Source: Doryteuthis pealeii
Taxonomy: Eukaryota > Mollusca > Cephalopoda > Myopsida > Loliginidae
Reading direction: 5' to 3'
Length of the DNA stretch: 64,000 nt
Assembly (NCBI GenBank): GCA_023376005.1
Contig: CM042160.1
Location: forward strand, 89,809,011-89,873,010
Shown here: piece after piece, positions 53,451-64,000 of the stretch
Numbering within the stretch: position 1 is the stretch's first letter
How the letters are laid out: each line of letters begins with the position of its first letter
Notes under the pieces: model-generated
Database searches by the model: none
Seen by the model: the letters and a program-made list of their open reading frames with translations, nothing else
Told to the model about the DNA's origin: nothing
Position numbers and translations under genes: made by a program

Positions 53451-53612
53451 ACGTCTATCTAAAAGATAGCACCAACATTTTAAGCCCCATATTTAACCCT
53501 TTCACTACAAATTTTTTTTTTAATTTAGCTTGGAGTATGATGTTTCAAAGATTAAAAGTGAAAAAAAAAGATTAAAAGGAATTTGATAAAAAGATAATCT
53601 ATATACATCAGC

Positions 53613-54237
53613 GGTAATGAAGGACTATTTGCTCGTATCCTCATTCTGAACCCCCATTTATGTCCGTGTTTTTTGTTTTTTTTTTTTCTTGCACCCGGTT
53701 ATTTTACAATACAAATTTTCTTTATTTTAATATTCATTTCAATGTGTATATTCTAAAAGTTTTTATTTTGGAGAATGTTTAGTTTTAAAGTGGGGGCTCG
53801 TTTTACAATTTAGCCATAAATTGGATCCTCCTTTTATGACCGTAATTTTGTTTTTTTCGTCGACGATGATTAAAATCTGAAGTTTTTATTTTAGAGTACC
53901 AAAGCCAAAAAGAAAAGAAATAACAACAACAAAAAGTAATATTCAACTTTTTACTCGTAAATTCCTGCCATAAAATTAGGCTTGGGCATTTTATGGTAGG
54001 AATTTACGAGTAAAAAGTTGAAGTGTAAAAACGAAACCCCCCTTTAAAACTAACCATTCTCACAAAATAAAAGCTTTTAATATACACATTGAGTGAATAT
54101 TAAATAAATAAAGGAAATATATTTGTATTGTAACATAACGGGTGCGAAAAATATAACATTTATTGCAAAAACACGGACATAATGGGGGTTCAGTTTATTT
54201 ATGGTAGGAATTTTACGAGCAAATAGTCTTCATTACC
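53613..54237. repeat. Foldback element M3
   Basis: 625 bp starting GGTAATGAAGGACTATTTGC and ending GCAAATAGTCTTCATTACC. Inner arms share TGTCCGTGTTTTT and CTTGCACCC text with M5. The centre folds tightly (AACTTTTTACTCGTAAATTC and its mirror around 53,985). Flanks ACATCAGC and CAATCAGC match at 6 of 8. Confidence 0.8.
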
Positions 54238-54262
54238 CAATCAGCAAATTCATTCAAAATTT

Positions 54263-54462
54263 GGTTATTTCCTATAACTCCAACCTGAAAAAAGGGGAGC
54301 CACTCTGAATCAAATTTTATAAATTAATTTATTTATTGATCTACGAGGAAAAGAAGACTGGTTTAGGGTTAGTTTATGGGAAAATAATGGGTAGATTAAT
54401 TAACAGATAAAATTCATTCAGAGTGGTTCCCTTTTTTTAGGTTGGAGTTATGGGAAATAACC
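54263..54462. repeat. Foldback MITE, family M1 (copy h)
   Basis: Ends GGTTATTTCC and GGAAATAACC; perfect 8-bp duplication CAAAATTT (54,255-54,262 and 54,463-54,470). Only 25 bp separate it from M3. Confidence 0.93.
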
Positions 54463-54615
54463 CAAAATTTACTATTAATACATTAACAAACACAAAAGAA
54501 AAAAAAAAAATTTACTTCGCTCAATTTTGTAATTAAATGCAAAAAGAACACACAACAATTGAAAGATTTATGAATTTCATTTGTTTCCATACAAACATTC
54601 ACAATTTTTTTCTTG

Positions 54616-54648
<33 letters not shown>

Positions 54649-54927
54649 TAGAAGAAAAAATTCTATATAATATACATAATATATCATGTATATTGCATAA
54701 TATCTTATCTGTTATTACAGAATATATTTATTATGTTTCAGGGTTCCCACTCATTTAGGAAATCAGTTTCCAGGACAGCACTTGTTCATGGCAATTTCAT
54801 AATTTAATCGATATTAATCTAATATCGACACATTTAGATACTTTTATTGTTACTTTTTTATGTTTCAGGGTTAATGAATTATCTTGGGTTTATTAATAGA
54901 TGATGCCTACATCTATCATTTAACTAC

Positions 54928-55006
54928 ACAGGGTGTCCACAAAGTCTATATGCACTTTAAACTAATAAATTATTTTAAGCGCACTCTGACTTTATAGACA
55001 ACCTGT
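54928..55006. repeat. 79-bp short inverted-repeat element
   Basis: Ends ACAGGGTGTCCACAAAGTC and GACTTTATAGACAACCTGT are imperfect mirror images. The GGGTGTCCACAAAGTC type resembles mariner/Tc1-like ends. No coding capacity. Confidence 0.6.
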
Positions 55007-56059
55007 ACAATACAATTGTCTGGCCTTCAGTTTTGCTTAGCCAGGATCAACAATTACTGGGTTATTTTTCATTAGCAATCAATTTTAACACCCTCATCCA
55101 ATATTTCCAATAAATGTTTTGTTTTTATATATTGAATTAATACAAATGAATTAATACAAATTTCAGATATTTACCGTGCTGTATTTTCACTTCTTTTATC
55201 AGTAAATATATGTAGATATTTTACAATGACCACCCTCATTTTATATCTGCATCATATTTTTATATACTATTGTATATTAATAGCCATGTTCAATTTTGGA
55301 GTGTAGGGAGAATAATGTGTATCCTAAGGACACTCATTATTTGTCCTTTGCGCTGAGTCCACATCTATGGTGGACAGACATTGCAATTTTTTTTTACTAT
55401 TTTGTATGTTTTCACATCCGGGTATTTCAAAGTAAAAGATAAATATTGGATTTTCTTTTACAATATTTTAAATATTTTTTCTAGGAAAGTGTAGGCCAAA
55501 AATTTTTCTCTGATGTGATTGACATATTTATTTAGACGGAGAGAGAATTCAGCCCGTTTTGGTCAATCCATAGTTGAAATTGACGATTTATTTTTAAATT
55601 TTTAAAAATCTCGGAAAATATGCAGCATATCATCGCATATTTTTTAACTTAGATTTTTTCAAAGATAAATTTTGTTAAATTTTAAGTTAGTCCACAGATA
55701 TTGACAACATGCTAAAAGTTGATCTAGAAATTTTTAAGGTAGTAAAAAACTCAATTTAACTTGGAAAAAAAAAGATTGAAAAAGACAAAGATTTTACGCT
55801 TTGAGGGTGGGGGGTTGGGCATTGTGTATTGTAGAAATTCAATTGAATTTGTACAAATTCCTAAAAAAAAAAAAAAAAAAAAAAATTTTTTTTTAAAAAT
55901 GGGGTGGGTTTGTAAAAATATTTAAATTGATGTGTCGGTAAAAAAATGGGGGGGTAGTGTATACATATATTTGTCGATAAAAAGCAAAAAAACATCATCT
56001 ACGGGGCACTCATCTTGATCCTACAGTTAACTCCTATCTATGTTTTGAGTGCTCCCCAA
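55007..56059. other. Intergenic AT-rich DNA
   Basis: No gene recognised. T- and A-runs near 55,387 and 55,862-55,884. The last part (about 56,000-56,060) may already be 3' sequence of the reverse transcriptase relic. Confidence 0.5.
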
Positions 56060-57560
56060 TGACTCATAAATTAATTTTTTTTATTGTGGTTAGTGATAAT
56101 CTGTGAAATGTTGTTTGTTGCACGAATAACTAATTTTAATGGTTTGTTTTGTTGAAGATCTTATTTAAAGGATTAGTGTTATTAAAATGTTTATCTATCA
56201 ATTTAAGGAAGTATTTCCTATTTCAAAGTTGGATAAACTAAAAACGGAAGGTTAAACCACAAATATTCTTTTCCGTTTTTAGTTTTTTTACTTTCCTGTT
56301 TATTATCACTATTAATTATCTCTATTAATACTATATTGCTGTTAGTAATGTTGTTGGTTATACTGTCAGACCCACTGGCCATAGGTTTATCATGGTATTT
56401 TATTAGTTTCTGTTGGAAACCACTTTTTTCAAGGCTATTCATATTTTCTACTGTTAGTATCGAAAATTGATTTGCTAGAAGATAATCTATTTAATCCTAA
56501 TGTTAACAGCATTAGGGATTTGTTTTATAATGGATTTGGGATGGTTGGAATGCACACTAATGTAACAGGGGTTTAATAGTTATCCTTACAAAAGGGTTTA
56601 TAGCTATTATTGGACAAATTGAAGGTAAAGGAAATTCACTATTTTGAGATTCGAAACTATCTCAATTTTAAAACCAAAGAATTTAAAGGCTCTTATGATT
56701 TTTTTCTCTATGCTAGAGGTCTTAGGTCCATTACTGTCAGGGATATAGATTAGTCCGTCGTCTCGATATAGAGCTATATATTTAAGGTCTATTATCCTGC
56801 TAAGTGTATCTAAAATGTAGTTCCTATCAAGTCTGCTATTTGTGAAAATCATTGCTCCCATAAGGAACATCAAAAAAAAAAAGTTACTTTTGATCCATGA
56901 GGAATTATGTAGCTGTTTAGAACAGATTTTCTACATGCTAATATTAACTGTATTTGTTCATCAGAGATATCACAAGGGTTTTAGCATGTGTAAGGCTATT
57001 TAATAAAATTCTTTTAGAAATAGAGGGGTAGAAATCCATAATATCCAGTTGGATAAAGGTTGCCTTTGCTTTTATATTTAATATTTTTGAACTATTCAAT
57101 AGTTTCAATAGAGCTCTTCCACAGATATACACTAGATTTGCTAAGAATGTTGAGACAAGATCTCATTAATTAGATTTTTAAGAAACTAAACCTAATTCAG
57201 TTTTTGATGGATTAATTAGTCTAGAATGCTGCTTATTTAGGAATTTGTTTTATGTCTTTAAATAATATACATGCACATTTTTTCTCCTATTTTCCATTCT
57301 ATCATTTATATTTAATTTGCTAGCAAAGGTGTTAGTATCACGGGTGATTTGAGAAATAGAATCTTTATGGTCTAATTTGTAATTATTTTAACCTTATCAT
57401 GTAATATTTTTTTTGTACTCAGAAGGGTCAATTAAATAAATGTTTCTAGTCTTATCAGCCCTAACCAAAATTTTTCTAGAGTTTTTGATAAATCAATGTC
57501 ATTTTTTAATGTTGTGTTGAAAAGAATTAGATAGTTTTCTGAATTTGACAATTATAATCA
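56060..57560 (-). pseudogene. YRDD-type reverse transcriptase relic (GIY-YIG-associated family)
   Basis: On the minus strand: text VRADKTRNIYLIDPSEYKK (about 57,455), then KLNINDRMENRR, LINPSKTELG (about 57,210), ATFIQLDIMDFYPSI (about 57,060, palm motif with first Asp) and the catalytic box IALYRDDGLIYIPDSNGP (about 56,760). It goes on with IIRAFKFFGFKIEIVSNLKI, GKEYLWFNLPF (about 56,250), KLIDKHFN and ISQIITNHNKK (about 56,110). In intact relatives, recalled from general knowledge, a GIY-YIG nuclease follows; none is visible here. Many stops and frameshifts. The catalytic DD is preserved. Assignment to Penelope-like elements is tentative. Confidence 0.8.
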
Positions 57561-57896
57561 GTCTTAAATTGAAAAAACAAAAAACACTGTCCTTGTTATT
57601 TTACTAGTTATATTTTGTTTATCTGTACAATAACATTTAATTTTGCCTCAGATAGGATTGTAAATTTTCCAGGCAAAATACATATTATTTCCAGATTTTT
57701 GACCAAAAAAGCAAGCCCCCTTTTTTCCAGGTTTTCCAGTACTGGGAAATTTAACTTTTTTTATTTTACCAGGTTTTCCCAGGACATGATGGAACCCTGT
57801 CCGTTTATTAACTATAATATATTTTATGTATATTATATTAAAAAAACATTGTATTAAAAGGTATATCATTTCAATTATCTCCACGACAATGGCCGG

Positions 57897-57996
57897 NNNN
57901 NNNNNNNNNNNNNNNNNNNNNNNNNNNNNNNNNNNNNNNNNNNNNNNNNNNNNNNNNNNNNNNNNNNNNNNNNNNNNNNNNNNNNNNNNNNNNNNN
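57897..57996. other. 100-N assembly gap
   Basis: Exactly 100 N, the usual placeholder for a gap of unknown size. DNA on the left (a possible 3' continuation of intergenic DNA) and right (second copy of the TMEM201 region) need not be adjacent in the genome. Confidence 0.99.
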
Positions 57997-58401
57997 TCAA
58001 AAATAGATTTACACTGCTTGCGAGGCGTTTTTTTTTTTTTTTTGTAGTATTAATTAAATCATTCTCATGCTTCTTCTATTTTTCACCTTTATCATTACTT
58101 TACCATACACTGTCAGATTCATTTTACTCCTATTCCCAACACAACACACACCTCTGTACAAGCCAGAATGCAACACTCAATTTTTAAAGTGCGGAGTTTA
58201 ATAGATTTGAATTTCAAAAGTTTCCTTCTCCTAGATTGGTTGCCATACAAGTAAAGTAGTCCAGTCTGCTCTATTGGAACTGGAGAGAGAACATATTTGG
58301 ATACAACCTTTTCAAGAGTATAGTGGACGTTGAAATGCAATAGTGACAGTAACATTACACCACAACACCTCCAATAATCATTTATATATATATAATATAT
58401 A

Positions 58402-59032
58402 TCTTTATATAATAATGGAGATTGTGTGTTTTCTGTTCTGTAACCGAACTACCATTTACTATTCAAGTCTCAATTCCCTTGTATTTACTTCACATTCTCA
58501 TGATTTTATTTTATTTACCTCATTATTAATAAAATTGTTTTACATCATTAAATATCTACATACTAATAACATGCATTGTTATTAGTATATATTACAAGAA
58601 AATATGCGGGTTTCAGTGTGAATGGGAAGGCTAATTTGCATATAATCTAAAAAATTGATTTAATAAATATTGTAGTATTTATTGGATTCTTAAGTTGTTT
58701 GGTTTTTATTAATGAATATGAGCCAAAATTCGAGGGATAAATCTAAAAAGAAATCCATTAACAAGAAAGAAATACCTGTAATATTATTCTTTACTTCTAT
58801 TTAACTAAATAGTTAAATTAGGAGAAAAAGTACCCCAATGAAGCGGGAGTAAGGGAAAATGATTGGAAGGGTTAGTTTTCAAGTTTGTTCTATTTTTCAA
58901 TCATACCCCTCTGTTTTCAAAATTATTTTTATCTGAATTCTTATTCAGTCATTAGCCTTTCTAATTTAACATGATATTTTTATATTATTAAAACTTAAAT
59001 ACTTGCACCCGGAGGTTGCATAATATTGCTAG
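58402..59032 (+). mobile_element. Helitron H2, second-copy version
   Basis: Same element as 22,870-23,493 but degraded by indels: the 3' hairpin reads GCACCCGGAGGTTGC, followed by GCTAG. Included to map the duplication. Confidence 0.8.
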
Positions 59033-59432
59033 TATGTATAAAGTAGTATCGGAACATCTTATAGTAGGATAGGTTTGACATGACCCTTTGGTGTCGGAAA
59101 AGAGGCCTCTTGCCACCAGTTTCTAGCCAAGTAAACAATATTCTTGTTATTTAGGGTAACTTTATTGGCAACATAAACTAGTCATGTAATGATATTTTAT
59201 ATGGAGGAAAATTTTTTTTTTTTTTTAATGGAGTTCACTTATGAATCATCTACCCACCCACCAGGCCACATGGGCAAAAAGAATAGAGCAAACTGGCTTT
59301 CTAGTCTGGGGATAGCACCAATTTAAGAGAATAACACTTTAACAAGCAATTTGAGACAAAGAGATGAAGAGAAAGAGATATGAAGAAGAAAGAGATGAGA
59401 GAAAAGAAGAAAAGAAAAAAAAATGTTCTTAC

Positions 59433-59652
59433 CCGAGGAGAAGAAGGTGTTTGATTAAACTGTAAATCTTTGATCGGACAGATGAAGAAATGTTTCAAAA
59501 TATTGAAAATTGGGACTAACCAAAGGAATGATAGTCTCAATGTTTGGGAAGGAAGACATTGGGAGAATTCTTTTACCAAAGGAAGATGAGGACATTTCAG
59601 TAGAGATTCAAGGAACCAAATGAAACAACAAACCACATTCATTGGATATAAA
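59433..59652 (-). pseudogene. TMEM201 exon 6, second copy, frameshifted
   Basis: Matches 23,887-24,090 but spans 220 bp instead of 204. The frame opens as VVCCFIWFLESLLK then shifts. Flanking splice sites persist (donor gtaag; acceptor region altered to cgaag). The errors look like sequencing indels rather than gradual decay. Confidence 0.85.
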
Positions 59653-61053
59653 CTTCGGAAACGAGAAAATAAAAGGAAAACAATTTTAATTTAAATGCAA
59701 TTCACAATGTCATTGTTCTATTAACTTCAACTAATCAAGTCAGGTTATTTTCCTATAAGTCCAATAAACAAAGGGGAACCACTCTGACTGATACATTTTA
59801 TTTATTTATCGATTCATTCTACTAGGAAAAAAAGAAGACAGGGTTAGGTTTAGTTTAATGGGAAAATTAAATAATTTCAGTCAAGAGTAGTTCCCCTTTG
59901 TTTATGTTAGAGTTAATAGGAAATAACCTCAAGTCATTATAATTCAATTTAAAAGATTATATATAATTCATTCAACTGTTGTGTATGGAAATCTAATAGA
60001 TTGCAATGGGTTATCAGAATAATAAATTAATCAGAAATAATTTTATGCATTTTGTTATTGTTAAAAAGAACTACAATTGTTAAATTTACAAAAAATACTA
60101 ATAATGGCATTGTACTCTCTTGGTTATTTTAGCAAACTGCTTCCTTTCAGGTTATCAGTGGTGCCAAAACCCGGGAATGAAACCAGGGACCTTCAGATTA
60201 TCAGACAGTCATAGATGTCATAATTGCTTGCTCTCCCAGCAATTCTAGTCTTCTCACTAGCACAATCCAACTATATCCTCTTCTTCCCACCTCATTTCGA
60301 CAGCCAAAATGCTTACTACAGACTTTCTGCCTGATCTGGGAGGCAGGTCCCTAAATTCCCATTGCTGTGTTTTCATACGGGCTCCTCACTCTGAATTGCA
60401 CGTTCGACATTCATTAGCACGCGTCAATCCTCACGACCGAGACTCAATATCCGGGCCACTCTGCACTTCTCTGCGGAATTTCACCAGCATTTCAGCAACG
60501 AAGAGGTTGACGAGTTCAAATTTCCGTGGTCACTCGCCACACTCATCCCCCTCTCACAGGCCACAACATATCCAGACTTCGTTTCATTCCTGAGGCTGGG
60601 AATCTGCTCGTCCACAGGTTACATCATTTTAAGAATGAAGCCTCTTCCTTTAGAGGTACAGATACTTTTTTTACAATATCACAATATTTTTTTTTAAACA
60701 GAACCCTCTTTTTCGCATAGATGTCCAGTACCCAAATTTTGGACACACACCCCACCCCATACACACACACACACACCCCTGAACAGGACATGTTCTCTAA
60801 GTCCAATGCCAAACGATGAAAAAAATTCTCCAAATTTTCCGAAGGATGCATAAATTTTTTTTCTTTTTAAACTTTTTCTTTTTAATCCCCCCCCCCCCCT
60901 TTTACCTTTTCCTTTTTTTCTCTTTAAAACACCCATTTAATTTTTGGACCTCTAGGGTAAAATGTTTGTCCAAAATTTTTTAAAATAAAATATAAAGTCA
61001 TGAATATATTAAGGACAACAATATCATAAGAAGAAGTGGTTAGGTTTTCTTAC

Positions 61054-61315
61054 CTTTTTTTGTCCGACCCATAAAAACTTGAAGAGTTAAGCAGAGAATT
61101 TGGAACCCACTAAATTGCAATGCCACAGTTTTTATCAGTTCAGCCATTTAAGTTTATGTCCAAAACCCAATGTTGGATAGTTGCAATTTAGATGCAAACT
61201 TTTGTGCGGATTTGGCCAAAGATGAACAATCAGAAGACATACAGCCAACATGCAACTCAAAAAACCTGTGAGATGTTGAACACCATTGCTTGACACCATA
61301 TTTGATAGGATCAGC
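61054..61315 (-). pseudogene. TMEM201 exon 5, second copy, frameshifted
   Basis: Matches 25,466-25,713 with a net gain of 14 bp. Text ADPIKYGVKQWCS is intact, then the frame breaks and later returns as KFASKLQL. Confidence 0.85.
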
Positions 61316-61807
61316 CTTTAAACAAAAACAAATAAAAGGAGTTAGTAATAATCTAAACACTGTCTTTATTAAATTCATACATTTAAAAAAAAAAAATTTT
61401 TAAATCCTTTATAGCAGGTGCTGTAAGCAACTAAAGTCATTTGTTTATCAAAATGATTTGATTCAGCATTAAATGACCTGAAAAAGGGTTGATATGTCAC
61501 AAAAACAAAACCAATATTAAAGTTTTTTTCTCTAGCATTTTAATTATCTTAAATCATCTTAAAACAATTCCAGTTTTTATTTAATAAATTTTATTAAAAA
61601 AATTCTCCAATAAATTTTATTTAACAAAAATTCTTTAAACAATTTTCTCTATCTTTTTTATGGTAATCTTGAACATTAGCTACTTAAATGAGAGTAACCT
61701 CCCTTTGTTTTTTTCCCTTTGAGGAAGCCATGTTTTGTTTAGTAAAAAGATTATTTGACAAATTGGGGTATACCTATACTTTTCTAATATACAAGTACTC
61801 ATAGAAA

Positions 61808-61844
<37 letters not shown>

Positions 61845-61916
61845 GATTTAAAAATATTCTCAGTTCCTTACACATGTTCACCCTCCCTGTCAACATATGC
61901 TTAGAATCTCCCACAG

Positions 61917-61960
<44 letters not shown>

Positions 61961-62588
61961 TAATATTTCTATGAGAGTACCTGTATATTAGAAAGTTATA
62001 GGTTTGTTAAGTATCTGGCCGCCATCCTTGAACCAGTGTTTAAAGAACTTAAAGTAAATAAGAAGTCAAGGCAGTCAATAAGTCCTGTGGTATAGATATC
62101 CTTTAGGTCCGACGTCCAAGAAGATCCAAGTAGCAATGAGCTAAGATTTAGAATCAGGCCAGTATAAATACAACCCAGCAGCAGCAGCACTGCCAGTGAT
62201 TGGGATAAGAGGGTTGCCTTCCCTGGTCACATGGTAGTCGGGCAAGGCATAGTCTATATTTAGAAAGTGACCATTTAGTACACACCTTATATCCTGAAAT
62301 CCCAAACAATTTGTTCAAAAAATCCTGCTTCCTCAACAGTGAAAAAAACAAAAACAAAAAAAAAAAAACAAGGGCAGGTTACTCTCTTTATGTAGCTAAT
62401 GTTCAAGATTACCCTTTTAATTTTATTTGGAGCAGACAAAGTGTTGTATAGAATAAAAGCAGTGATAATCTAAGATAATTCTAATATTTGCATTTTCTAA
62501 CCAAAGGGGAACGCAATCAATTTGGTTTTATTTTTATCAATTTATTGGTGTGAGACTTATTAATGAGATGATTAAAAGTGTTCATTAC

Positions 62589-62803
62589 CTTGTCAAATAA
62601 ATAACTTTGTGGATTAGAAGAGGAAGAAGACTGCGAAGAAAAGAAAGAGTATTACTCATATATTGTTGGAATGACGCAGTTTTTAGCGCCAAGTCTTGTC
62701 GTTCCAATTCCTGATGGACATGAAGGTTGTGCATTTTATAACAAAGACGATAAATTTTCTCCAGATGTTCTTTATAATCATTCACTTCTTTGCTATAATT
62801 TGA
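62589..62803 (-). pseudogene. TMEM201 exon 4, second copy, frameshifted
   Basis: Matches 26,903-27,112 with a net gain of 5 bp. NDYKEHLEKIYRLCYK is intact, then an insertion disrupts the CYKC motif (reads CYKMHN) and later residues are off-frame. The donor reads gtaatg instead of gtaagtg. Confidence 0.85.
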
Positions 62804-63017
62804 CTGAAAAAAAGAAAAGAAAAAGATTAAAGAATTTTCAAATGGATATAAAAATATTTTTAAAATTATATAAACAAGGGACAATCAAAAAGTATGCCAT
62901 TTTTGTTTAGGACAGGTAGAATTACCAACACAGGAACATGTATCATACATCAAAATGAAGCTGGTCCGCTGTGGATCACATCCCTACTTCTCTACATAAG
63001 CAATTCAAAAAGTAATG

Positions 63018-63472
63018 TTTTGGTTTGGCTTGGTTTGGTTTGGTTTGTTTTACGGCATATCAACCTCAGTGGGTCATTTAATGCCATAGAGTTTTTAAAT
63101 AAATCAATTCTTAATGGATAATACAATTTTCTTATAAATACATTTTTCTATTTAACCCATAGATGGGACCCTAACAGGTACTACCACTCCAGGTCAGAGT
63201 GGACCAGGGAGCAATGGTGATGAAGGGGTGCTTCACATTCCCCAAATCTCCAAAACTGGAACCTCACCATCAGATAGAGTTTAACGTCATTCCCAGGACA
63301 TGTAGACCCGCAGTCACCACCTTCTAGCACCCATATGATAAAAAGGGGTTGGGGCTTGCCATAAGGGCAATAGGGTTGGGGCAATCATATAGTTGCTAGG
63401 GCTTGACATGACCAGCCAATTGATCGGAGGGGGCCTTTCCGACTAGCCCAAGAAAGGGCCAAAGTGGAGTAT
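63018..63472 (-). mobile_element. Retroposon R1, second-copy version
   Basis: Cleaner and longer than its counterpart at 27,432-27,765: the R1 text runs past GGGCTTGACATGACCAGCC to GGGCCAAAGTGGAGTA. On the plus strand the tail is TTTGGTTTGGCTTGGTTTGG, showing the CCAAA-type 3' tail clearly. Confidence 0.85.
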
Positions 63473-63711
63473 AATTTCACTTTATTAATCTCCATAATTA
63501 TTTTGCTATTGTTGATAAATTGTGTTTAGTTTAGGAAGATTTATCCTAGGTTTGCTCTTAACAAAAACTTTTAGTAGATACGAGGAAGATCAATTGATTT
63601 TAATGGCATGTCAATTTATTGTACATTTATATTTTTTCTAAGATGTTTTTGCAAAGTTAAAGGATATCAATTATTCCTATCCAATACAAATAATTTGCAC
63701 ACAGTTGCAAG

Positions 63712-64000
63712 GACAGGTAGAATTACCAACACAGGAACATGTATCATACATCAAAATGAAGCTGGTCCTGTGTGGATCACATCTCTACTTCTCCAGTCAC
63801 CATTTCTTTCAATAGCAATGTTCCACCTTCAAATGAAAGCATGTATCACTGCTCAGTAAAATTCTGTTGACTGTTCTTTGAGCCACTTCTTCACTACAGA
63901 TTTCACTACCTTGTCACTGGTATAATTTTTCCCTCTCAAACCCTCTTTCATGGGTCCAAAGAGATGATAGTTTGAGTTTTGTTTAACAGCATATCAACCT
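63712..64000 (-). pseudogene. mariner transposase tail, second-copy version
   Basis: Counterpart of 27,777-28,08x. Lacks the tandem duplication of CAAACCCTCTTTCATGGGTC seen in the first copy (one unit here). The R1 tip insertion begins again at about 63,975 and runs off the window edge. Confidence 0.85.

Larger units (their letters stand above)
57997..64000 (+). repeat. Second, indel-rich copy of 22,471-28,1xx
   Basis: Begins at the gap edge with TCAAAAATAGATTTACACTG, matching 22,471 on, and follows the same order and orientation: S2 fragment, Helitron (58,402-59,032), exon 6, M1e (59,743-59,928), exon 5, M4 (61,662-62,413), exon 4, mariner unit, R1, mariner tail. Differences near the gap are mostly 1- to 3-base indels and dropouts. 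After about 62,900 the sequence is clean. Structural differences: one mariner unit instead of two or more, and extra R1 text plus about 240 bp (63,470-63,712) absent from the first copy. Confidence 0.95.

Noticed and set aside
59301..59642. Second TMEM201 gene
   Set aside because: Only exons 4-6 are present, all frameshifted by indels, beginning at an assembly gap; better explained as a second-haplotype contig end.
1..64000. A firm species assignment (for example cephalopod)
   Set aside because: Element families here occur in several marine invertebrate groups, and I could not match any repeat to one species with certainty.

Overview
The window is animal (metazoan) nuclear DNA: AT-rich, with one intron-containing host gene in a dense field of decayed transposable elements. 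There is no operon structure, no CRISPR array and no bacterial or phage gene. The element mix (CR1-like and other non-LTR elements, Ty3/gypsy, Helitron, mariner, a CACTA-like element, tRNA-derived SINEs, a GIY-YIG-associated YRDD-type reverse transcriptase) fits a marine invertebrate, most likely a mollusc or another lophotrochozoan. The species cannot be fixed from the sequence.

The host gene is TMEM201 (NET5/Samp1), minus strand, 39,067 down to 16,683. I reconstruct ten coding exons with GT/AG junctions and compatible phases, 2,181 nt for 726 codons plus stop. The protein has an N-terminal membrane segment, a cysteine-rich Ima1-N-type domain, a central multi-pass membrane block, a long Ser-rich region and a C-terminal membrane segment. 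All nine introns (about 0.9 to 8.1 kb) carry repeats. A compact ETS-like promoter candidate lies just upstream of the start codon.

Layout. 1-12.2 kb: graveyard of retroelement pol fragments, plus a 2.3-kb transposon (2,623-4,940) with CACTG-type inverted ends around a broken copy of an orphan invertebrate transposase-like gene. 12.2-16.7 kb: AT-rich DNA, foldback MITEs, SINE and LINE tails. 16.7-39.1 kb: TMEM201 with its repeat-filled introns, including a large imperfect inverted repeat (about 33.8-37.4 kb) in intron 1. 39.2-54.5 kb: intergenic, with foldback elements, an exact 110-bp x 9 tandem array, Helitron ends, related LTR copies and an inverted duplication. 54.5-57.9 kb: a decayed YRDD-type reverse transcriptase. 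57,897-57,996: a 100-N gap. 57,997-64,000: an indel-rich second copy of 22,471-28,1xx in the same orientation, carrying frameshifted versions of TMEM201 exons 6, 5 and 4; most simply a mis-scaffolded alternative haplotype.

The most interesting non-genic pattern is a set of foldback element families that share GGTWAT...ATWACC ends and 8-bp target duplications. Others are: short Helitrons inserted between A and T, two of them with their 3' ends against ATT microsatellites; a retroposon family (R1) whose polarity is revealed by a 51-bp insertion with a perfect 14-bp target duplication; and the CACTG-ended transposon.
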